Part shown: piece after piece, positions 55,990-64,000 of the stretch
Position numbering within the stretch: position 1 is the stretch's first letter
Layout of the letters: every line of letters starts with the position of its first letter
From: Pisaster brevispinus
Taxonomy: Eukaryota; Echinodermata; Asteroidea; Forcipulatida; Asteriidae
Assembly: GCA_023634235.1 (NCBI GenBank)
Contig: JAMKCF010000002.1
Span: 9,819,591 to 9,883,590, forward strand
Direction of reading: 5' to 3'
Length of the DNA stretch: 64,000 nt
Notes under the pieces: generated by a model
Databases searched by the model: none
Told to the model about the DNA's origin: nothing
What the model saw: only the letters and a program-made list of their open reading frames with translations
Position numbers and translations under genes: made by a program

Positions 55990-56495
55990 TGTACATGAAG
56001 ATATTCAGACTTAAGGACATTTTGGCAGAGAAGTCAATACCAACTGTCTAAAAGAAGAAACTGTTCAACCAGTGAGTTTTGCCATCTATGACGTATGGAA
56101 GTGAAACATGGTCTTTGGGTAAGGAAATAAAAGGAAAATACAAACAGGCCAAGAGAGCATGGAACGGATAATGCTTGGATACACAAGAAGGGACCTCAAA
56201 ACAAATGCTTGGGTCAGGGATCAAACTAAAGTAACTGATGCATTAGCAACAGCAAAATGAATCAAATGGAGATGGGCTGGACACCTATAGGCAGGATGAA
56301 AAAAATGAAAGACGGAGCAAAAATAATGGCAACCTCTTTCCGTGGCAGACCTCAAGCAAGATGGAGAGACCAGATAGTCAACCACGTGGGATCAACAGCC
56401 TGGCAAAGACAAACACAAAACAGAAATACTTGGTACAGTTTGGAAGAGGCCTTTGCCCAGCAATGGGATGACATGGGCTGATGATGATGCTGATA
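55990..56495 (+). pseudogene. 3' end of an RTE-like LINE, decayed
   Basis: Broken frames still show the C-terminal signature of RTE-type reverse transcriptases: YGSETWSL near 56095, SMERIMLG near 56156, then TKVTDALATAK and KWRWAGHL, then FRGRPQARWRDQIV (56338-56380) and TWYSLEEAFAQQWDDMG ending in TGA near 56481, followed by GATGATGATG, a usual RTE-type tail. Several stops and frameshifts; no active domain. Family assignment is from recalled motifs. Confidence 0.65.
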
Positions 56496-56699
56496 TAATG
56501 TACTCTATAGGACCGTCGTATCGAATATAACTGATTAGTTTCAATCTGAAAGCTGTGTGTTTATAAACTTATACCAGTACCAATCCTCCAGAAAAATATG
56601 TCCATCTGAAATACTGTCGAAGTCAAGAAATGACTGCGCAAAATCTGACCATAGAAACTGTTTATGCTATTGTATTTCATTAAATTAATTGATTAATTC

Positions 56700-56757
56700 G
56701 TGTATTTATTTATTTATTTATTTATTTATTTATTTGTTTGTTTATTTATTTGTCTAT

Positions 56758-56808
<51 letters not shown>

Positions 56809-56847
56809 TTTGTTTATTTATTTATTTATTTATTTATTTATTTTTTC
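56700..56847. repeat. (TTTA)n microsatellite, tail of LINE copy 1
   Basis: TTTA/ATTT repeats with a few TTTG and TTTC changes; on the minus strand this is the TAAA tail of the LINE. Confidence 0.9.
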
Positions 56848-57099
56848 TTGATGTGGAGTTAAACTACTCCGTTTATTCAACAACATCAGCATCAACATAC
56901 ATCAAATAAAACACACTTATAAGCGCTCCAATAAATACTGCTATCATATAACAGATACAATGAGCTACGGGAGGTAATACAAAAACAAATTGATGACATA
57001 CACAAAAAATATAAAAAAATACATAAATATTTATATATACATTTTAGCGTGACATAATCACGGTGTTCGGGAAAAACAATGGGTTGAAATTACTTCAGG

Positions 57100-57127
<28 letters not shown>
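57100..57127 (+). repeat. A28 run in the LINE 3' UTR
   Basis: Poly(A) on the plus strand, so poly(T) in the LINE sense; not its own tail. Confidence 0.9.
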
Positions 57128-57130
<3 letters not shown>

Positions 57131-57161
57131 ACATGGTGACGGCCTTTAGTGAAAAATGCAA

Positions 57162-57740
57162 TTAGTAATCAAACTTGACATCATCATTAATGGTGAAACA
57201 CAACGCATTATTTCTAGTGTAAATAGTTTCGAAAGAGTCTGGTATCAATCTGGTCTTTTCCATACGCAGAAAGTATTTCAAGGATCTTTTTAACTGAATG
57301 ATGATGTCAATTTCTGCTGGTCTGGAATAACTGTTGAACACCTTTTTGCATCGTATATTCCAGATCAGCCTGAGCAGTTTAGCTACGACAATTGCCCGAA
57401 CTGGTTCCAAATCATATCCAAGAATTCTGTTAGAGTCGTTTAAGTAATAATGTTTGTTACCAGTATATTTTCTAAGCAGTCTTTCCTCAAAGATCCAAGC
57501 ATCCAATGTGTGAGTACAATAAATAAAGATATGTTCGTGAGTTTCATTTTCAACGTTACAAAGCGGGCATGTTAGTTCTTTAACAACACCAATTTTCAGC
57601 AACACGTCTTTAGTGGGTAGAATTCTATGTCTAAGTTTATACATAAACTGTTTGTCATCCTTATCCAACAACCCATTTTTCCAATTACTCATCCAAACTG
57701 AAGACCAAAGTAAATCTTGTCCTAGGTGAAAAATAGTTTT
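57162..57740 (-). pseudogene. LINE copy 1 ORF2: C-terminal zinc knuckle
   Basis: The frame opens after a stop near 57741 and ends at 57162. It carries LRHRILPTKDVLLKIG, then CPLCNVENETHEHIFIYC, a CxxC...H...C zinc-binding motif typical of the RT-linked zinc domain at LINE C-termini. The rest is basic and aromatic (IWNIRCKKVF). It is out of frame with the preceding block by one shift near 57735. Confidence 0.85.
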
Positions 57741-58380
57741 TCATTTTACTTGTACCTTGGGAGAAACACATAATGCAGTTCATATAATTAGACTTCACAT
57801 TAGTTTCACAAATAGGAACAGTTTTGCTTTGATGATCGCAAATGACAAGCCAGTTACTTATGTGCACAGCCGGTCCTTCTCTTTTCTCATTGATTAAAGT
57901 ATAATCGATGTGTTTTTCAATTCTCTTCAATATTCTACCAGCATTAATATGTTCAATATCACATGCTCTGGCAATATCATGAAAGGAAAACAGTTCCCCT
58001 TTTCTGACAACATCTCCGACATTAAAATAACCAACTGATTTTAGAAGAGGGCTCTTTAAAAGTGATTCATCCCTAGTAACCTTGACATTATTCCACAATG
58101 GAACTTCCATGACTTCCCTAATGCTGGTAAAATTGCATAATATCTTCCCTCCTGCGTACTTAAAAGCAACAATAAGACCATGATAAAACGGGGTGATTTG
58201 AAGATTCTTACGAATGTTAGCAAATATATACCATCCTATGTGATCGGCAGCTCCAGCACATTTCAACCAGTAATCAAAATACAGTTTCCATTTACCCTCA
58301 GAGGATGAGTACCGAACTAACCATTGAAGCTTAAGGCTCATTAATTTACTCTCAATATCCAAAAGGCCCATTCCCCCCAA
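57685..58380 (-). pseudogene. LINE copy 1 ORF2: region after the RT
   Basis: Begins GGMGLLDIESKLMSLKLQWL, the direct continuation of the RT block once one base is gained in a G6 run at 58372-58377. Encodes the poorly conserved linker between RT thumb and zinc knuckle, colinear with copy 2. Confidence 0.8.
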
Positions 58381-60044
58381 TTTTGGGGACCTATGATGGT
58401 ATTTCTCTTAATTTTCTCAATTTTCCCACTCCAAAAGAATCTCCAAATCATATCATTCATCTTTTTGATCCAGTAGTTTGGACATTCAATCACGCTTCCC
58501 AAATAGTTAATCCCTGCTCCTATCAAATTGTTCACAACAACTACTTTACCATTTAAAGTGAGGTGACGTTTGGACCATTTGTCAAGAGTAGAGCTAATTT
58601 TGTTAATTCTGGGACCCCAATTGTCTTCGGGCGTAATGTCAGTCCCAAATATGATACCGAGAATTTTAAGTTTCTTAACAAATTTGAAATTACCAGGGCT
58701 ATCTGTTCTACTTCTCCAGTTCCCTAACCAAAGACCTTTAGATTTATCAACTTTAAGTTTAGAACCACTTCCTTTACAATACACGTCGAGAATGTTCTGA
58801 ATGACATCGAATTCCCTATTGTCACTAACAAATATGTTAGTGTCGTCAGCATGTTGGATTATACGAACACTGCATTCTCCATTAGGGGTAACAATACCTT
58901 TAAGTTTACAATTACTTCTGACTAGGGAAGCTAACCCCTCCGCACAAATGGAATACAACAAATGAGATAGTGGGCACCCTTGTCGTATCCCTCGTTCAAC
59001 CTTAACGGGAGCACCAATGAAATTGTTCAGGATAATACTACAATGAGGATTACTGTAAAGAACTTTAATCCACTTAATCAATGTCGGCGGGATACCCATT
59101 CTTTCCATAACAGTAAACATATAAACCCAGCTAATACGATCAAAAGCTTTTTCTTGATCTATGCTGAGAAGACAAGCTTGTAAATTATTCCAGTTAGCAA
59201 AATCAATAACATCACGCAAAAGCATAATATTCTCTTGAATATTTCTAGAGGTTACCCCACAAGTTTGCTCTTCGCCTATAATAAGGGGTATGATTAGTTT
59301 CAATCTGTTGGTGATCACTTTAGACAGGATTTTATAATCCACGTTGAGCAGACTAATGGGGCGCCAATTTTTCAATTCGTATCTATCGCCCACATTTTTA
59401 TAAAAGAGTCTAATCAAAGCCGAATTCATAGATTTACACATTGTACCTTTGTTAAGACAATCATTATAAACATCAATTAAATCTATACTAATAACATCCC
59501 AATAGGTTTGGTAGAATTCTACAGTCAGACCATCCTGCCCCGGGGACTTATTTTTGTTCATCTGAAAAATAGCTTTCCTAACTTCGTCGGCTGTAATTTC
59601 ACAATCAATGTTAGAATGAATGTCTTCAGGAATTTGTTTGGTTTCTATTTTGGAAATAATATCTTCTAGGTGGAAAAGAGATATTTCCTCTGCCTTATAC
59701 AAATTACTATAGAACACATTGGCACAGTTCAACATAGTGTCTGATTGGTTGGCATAACTACCATCGTTGGTGAGTAATTTGTCGATTTTCCCATTATTTA
59801 TTTGCTGCTTTTCCAGGTTGAGGAAATATTTCGACGCTTTTTCGCCTTCATCTTTAACAGTGTTGCGGATTCTAATTTGGGCTTTTTTCCACTCATTAGT
59901 CTCATAAATTTTAAGCTCTGTTTCAATTTCATTAATAGCATCAGCGTCAGAGTTTAAGCCTTTACTCAATAAATAAGCATGGCGTTTCTGTAAGTTAACG
60001 AGATGACGTTTTTGATCAGAGGTTTTTTCTTTACCATAGTTCCT
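58341..60044 (-). pseudogene. LINE copy 1 ORF2: reverse transcriptase
   Basis: The frame opens at 60044 (AGG after a TAA) and carries the RT blocks in order: KSPGQDGLTVEFYQ, LKNWRPISLLNVDYKILSK, the LSIDQEKAFDRISW palm Asp, RQGCPLSHLLYSICAEGL, and the catalytic box QHADDTNIF, where His replaces the usual Tyr or Phe before ADD. It ends at 58341 through a one-base loss in a G run. RT copies the element RNA into DNA at the nicked target. It is separated from the endonuclease frame by a shift near 60034-60044. Confidence 0.9.
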
Positions 60045-60930
60045 TTATTCTAAATTTGCCACTTTCCCACCAGTCAGACACCTTGTCATATTTATACTTT
60101 TGTGTTCCCCAGTAATTCCAAAAGGTAACAATCCTGAAGTTGCAATCTTCGTCTTTCAGCAGACTATTATTGCAAATCCATCTGCCTTGGCCGTGTGGGG
60201 TATCAATATCACACAATTTAAGACCTGTAACTTGATGATCGGACAGACAACTTGGAATTACAGAGACCTCATTAACATTATTCAATAGATTAGACGAAAT
60301 AAACAGATAATCAATTCTACTGGCTTGATTGCAACCTTTATGATAATGAGTGTAACCTTTTTTATCTGGATGAATGGTACGCCAGGAATCAACTAGGTCT
60401 TTTTCTTGAAGCACGTTAGTTAAAACAATTTTACTGCCATCTCTAATTGGATTATCAATGTTGCAGTTAAAATCCCCTCCAACAATCCAGTTGTCAAAAC
60501 CATTGATTTGGTCGCTAAGATTATCGAAAAACTGAGTACGTTGGTTAATCTGGTTTGGGGCATAGACAGAAGCAATGCAAAATGTATTTTTGTTCCAGTC
60601 AACTTGAGCTTTAATACATCTACCTTCATCGTCGGTAGTAATATTGGTTACATTAAGACTGACCTTGTGAGAAGTTAGAATTGCTACTCCTCTAGACTGT
60701 CTATTTCCATGACTGAAGAACATTTTGCCTTGCCACTGCTTGTCCCACACCAATTCATCATTTAATTCACTGTGGGTCTCTTGCAGGAAAATAAGACTAA
60801 ATTTCCGGCGACATAAAAATTCAAAAAGTACATTTCTTTTCAGATCATTCCTTAATCCATTGACATTTAGTGAAGCAATGGATAATAGAGACATAAATAA
60901 CAGTACATGTATATTTAACCAGTTCATCAT
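60031..60930 (-). pseudogene. LINE copy 1 ORF2: APE-type endonuclease
   Basis: Complete-looking endonuclease domain: SLNVNGLRN, FLQETH (catalytic Glu), SRGVAIL, IVGGDFNCN, RIDYLFIS and LSDHQVTGL (catalytic His). It nicks target DNA to prime reverse transcription. The start is likely ATG at 60930 or 60891. It runs to WWESGKFRIKELW and a stop at 60031, where the frame should pass into the RT. Confidence 0.9.
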
Positions 60931-61157
60931 ATTGGTGAGGAGGATATTTACACTTTTTCAGCTGGTCTCCCCCTTCCCCTTCCTCTTGGAGTATTTTGAC
61001 TGGGCTGACTGGTATGTTCTTGCTTGTCTTGATTGTTGCTTGTAGAGGGTTGCGAGTCAGAATGTGTGTCCGTTGTTTTCCGTACCCACGAGGTTCTTTT
61101 TTTCCTTGTTCTTCGTACTCCTCCTCTAGTGTAAACGACGAAACCATCTTGATCTGT

Positions 61158-61783
61158 TTATTCCTCGTCAACAAGAGAGTTGTCTGATTTGCCTTCGTCC
61201 TCGTTGACTCCTTCACGCCTGTCTCTGGATCTGTATTTTGTTGGAGTTTTCCTTTCCGGTCTTTTTGTGTCATATTGTTTTCCTTGAGATGTTAACTCAG
61301 GTTCTGATGTGTTTTCTTGTTCGGAGTGCTGGATATGTTCTTCTTCCATGTCAAATTCCTCTTCATATCTGTCATCTCTGGACATCTTGTTGCTAATCGT
61401 GCTTGTTCTCTGGTTCTCTTCTGGTGATTTTCTTTTCTTCGATTTTGATGGTTTCGCCTGGGGTGTCACTTTGGTACGTCCTGTTTTAACAGCATCATCC
61501 CAAAATGATGGAGGACGGCTTGACTTTCCAGTTTCTTTTGCTTGACCGGATTGGGAGGCAGCTTCAGCGAAGGATTTCTTGTTCAAGGGGTTGACTTTTG
61601 GGGTTCAGGTTCAGTTTCTTTGGTTTCTGTAGTGGCTTTGTCTGTTACGTCTGCTTCCTCGTCGTCATAGTTCTGTTCGTGGTCGGAGTTTGTCGGTCTT
61701 TCCCTTGGTACATATATAACCTGAGTGCTTTCTGTGCTGCGTTTGTCTTCCTGGTCAGACTCATCTGTTGTATTGTTGTACAT
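61158..61783 (-). pseudogene. LINE copy 1 ORF1, C-terminal part
   Basis: Two frames joined by one shift near 61590: an acidic part (DEEADVTDKATTETKETEPE), then a basic Ser/Lys-rich part (KPSKSKKRKSPEENQR), and end SLVDEE at 61158. Low complexity; the nucleic-acid-binding head of ORF1 is missing because the element is 5'-truncated. Confidence 0.6.
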
Positions 61784-61805
61784 GTCATTTGTTCTATGCC
61801 AGTTT

Positions 61806-61807
61806 GC

Positions 61808-61850
<43 letters not shown>

Positions 61851-62040
61851 ATTATTATTATTCATTAATTCATTCATTCATTCATTCATTCATTCATTCA
61901 TTCATTCATTCATTCATTCATTCATTCATTCATTCATTCATTCATTCATTCATTCATTCATTCATTCATTCATTCATTCATTCATTCATTCATTCATTCA
62001 TTCATTCATTTATTTATTTATTTATTTTTTTTAATTTTTT
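61806..62040. repeat. Compound microsatellite (TTA)n-(TTCA)n-(TTTA)n
   Basis: TTA repeats 61806-61862, TTCA repeats to about 62010, then TTTA and a T run. It forms both the 5' border of LINE copy 1 and the 3' tail of copy 2. Confidence 0.95.
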
Positions 62041-63580
62041 TTTTCATGAAAGTAGAGCTAAACAGCTCCATTTATTTCATTGCCTGCACAAAGAACAAAA
62101 TCACAATTTTACTCATACAAGAAAAACAAAAAACATTAATTTACAATATTTACATGTTGAAGATTAAATAAAAAGTTGTTACACGTTTGAATGTAAAGTT
62201 ATTTATTTACTTATATTACTTACAGAATGAGGTGGGCAATAATGTTAGGATTATCCTAAACGAAAGGGGAACAAAAGGTTTTAATAACTAAATTCTAATT
62301 GGTTTTTCTCATTGATGGAGCACAGAGAGTTATTACGAACATATACAGTTTGAAACTTTTCACAATTCATTCTGCCCTTCTCTAGAGTCAAAAACCGTTT
62401 AAGATTGAGTTTGAACTGAAAAATGAAGTCAATGTCGGATGGTTTCTTATAATCATTAAAGACCCTTTTGCATCGGATATTCCAGATTTGGCGGAGCATT
62501 TTAACGACAAGAACTCCTTGGACTGGTTGTAATTCATAGCCCAGGATTCTGTTAGGGTCGCTAAGACAAAAGTGTTTGTTGTCTGTGTATTTTCTAATTA
62601 GATACTCGACAAAGATCCAAGCGTTTAGAGTGCTAATACAATAAATGAACAAATGCTGATGGGATTCTGATTCTGTTTCACATAATGGACATTTGACATC
62701 AACAACTCTACCGATTTTGTACAAAAGGTCTATTGTGGGAAGAATCATATGTTTTAATCTATACCAAAACTGTTTATCTTCGGGATCAAGCAGGTTGTTT
62801 TTGTACCCGTTTTCCCATATCAGGGACCAGTTTAAATCGTGAGCATAACAGAAGACTTCTTTCCAAACTTTGTGACTTTTAGGAGGGATAAATTTCTTGG
62901 AAATTAACCTTGAGTAATTGGATTTGGTATTAGTTTTCTTGATTTGGAGCTCACTGTTACCACCATGGTCGACGAAAACAAGCCAGTTGCATATATCATT
63001 AGCAGGGCCTTGTCTCTGTTCTTTAACTAAGGTGAAATCTAAATGATCTTTCAACCTGCCCATGATTCTACCTGCATTGATTCTTTGAATGGGACATTTT
63101 CTAGCAACTATTTTGTAAGAAATCAATCTACCTTGTCTGGTCACATTTTTTACTTTGGTCATACCAGCAGATTTAAGAACAGGACTGTTTAAGACAGTGT
63201 CATCCCTAGTAACAATGCAGTTGTTGAAAATAGGAACAGCCTGTGTCTCTAAAAGACTAGAAAAGTTACACGTCAGACTGCCACCAGCTTTCTCAAAGGC
63301 ATCAATAACTTCCTCGTAAAAAGGAGTAGTTTGTATCTTAATATTAGTATTAGCGAAAATATACCAACCTAAATTATTATTACCACTGGCTTTATTGATC
63401 CAATGATCAAAAAAAAAATTTCCACTTGCCTTCCGTTAGGGGGTAACGAGCTAACCAGTTTAATTTTAAGCTAGTTAGCTTACACTGAACGTCTAGAAGA
63501 CCTGTTCCACCTTGCGCTTTGGGACCGATAACAGTGTTTCTTTTTATCTTGTCATTCGGGCCACCCCAAAAGAAATTCCA
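62041..63580 (-). mobile_element. L1/Tx1-like LINE, copy 2 (3' part only)
   Basis: Same 3' hairpin and domain order as copy 1 but a distinct subfamily (clearly different protein). 5'-truncated inside the RT thumb (FFWGGPNDKIKRNT) at a (TTTA)n array. Confidence 0.85.
62281..63408 (-). pseudogene. LINE copy 2 ORF2 C-terminal region
   Basis: Open from 63408 to a stop at 62281. It carries NNNLGWYIFANTNIK, then KHMILPTIDLLYKIG and the zinc knuckle CPLCETESESHQHLFIYC. Upstream, a T10 run (63409-63418, minus sense) breaks the frame; one T fewer would join it to the block at 63419-63580. Confidence 0.85.
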
Positions 63581-63894
<314 letters not shown>

Positions 63895-64000
63895 GGGGGG
63901 AGGCGTTGGTTTCATACTTGAACGCCCGCAACTACGGACATTTTAATGCATAACTTGAGCATCAAAACATGACCATATTTCATATAAATGCAAGCAACAT
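63895..64000. other. Window end, nothing seen
   Basis: Too short to assign. Confidence 0.3.

Larger units (their letters stand above)
56848..61795 (-). mobile_element. L1/Tx1-like LINE, copy 1
   Basis: About 4.95 kb on the minus strand: ORF1 C-terminal part, 228-nt spacer, ORF2 (endonuclease, RT, zinc knuckle), 3' UTR, terminal hairpin and TAAA tail. 5'-truncated in ORF1 at a (TTA)n tract. At least four frameshifts, some in homopolymers. APE-type endonuclease plus L1-type layout; the Tx1 clade is my best guess. Confidence 0.85.

Noticed and set aside
56700..56909. ORF of repeated LFIY
   Set aside because: Translation of (TTTA)n.
61598..62034. Plus-strand ORFs with FIHS and YYYY repeats
   Set aside because: Translations of TTCA and TTA microsatellites and antisense of LINE ORF1.

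Overview
The window is animal nuclear DNA. It is AT-rich and has spliced genes with GT/AG introns, tRNA-derived SINEs, non-LTR retrotransposons, foldback elements and long microsatellites. A Death-NACHT-LRR gene with ribonuclease-inhibitor-type repeats, next to a rhodopsin-class receptor and MS4A-like exons, suggests an invertebrate deuterostome, most likely an echinoderm. The species assignment is inference; no sequence mark fixes it.

Layout. 0.5-5 kb (+): an NLR immune-receptor gene with a Death-domain exon, an intron, a NACHT exon and eleven almost identical 156-bp LRR units. An in-frame stop and a frameshift break it, and it is cut off inside the last LRR by a repeat. 6.1-9.6 kb: about three decayed tandem copies of one non-coding unit, which share a 130-bp sequence with the NLR 3' flank. 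12.8-14.6 kb: a perfect (TTTTG)342 array. 11.8-16.05 kb (-): exon-like pieces of a tetraspan MS4A/CD20-like gene, probably incomplete. 18.3-36.4 kb (-): a complete three-exon class A GPCR of 389 residues, with phase-matched splice sites, a 15.6-kb first intron and a TATA box. Its introns hold nested foldback elements, a 1.5-kb palindromic element with 6-bp target duplications and a solo LTR. 36.5-55.9 kb: no convincing gene, but many repeats: a second solo LTR, a tRNA-like inverted pair, minisatellites, a perfect 54-bp inverted repeat and a 4.2-kb structure with long inverted arms. 56-63.9 kb: a decayed RTE-like LINE end, then two minus-strand L1/Tx1-like LINE copies lying head to tail between tetranucleotide arrays. 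Copy 1 keeps ORF1 end, endonuclease, reverse transcriptase and zinc-knuckle domains; copy 2 keeps only the 3' part.

The GPCR is the only gene that looks intact. The NLR is an innate immune sensor now probably inactive as read here. Most of the rest is transposon-derived. No CRISPR, operon or prokaryotic feature is present, and I did not find a clearly new multi-gene system. The most notable signals are the homogenised LRR array, the 1.7-kb perfect pentamer array, a LINE 3' hairpin with a paired base change between copies, and the nested palindromic elements.
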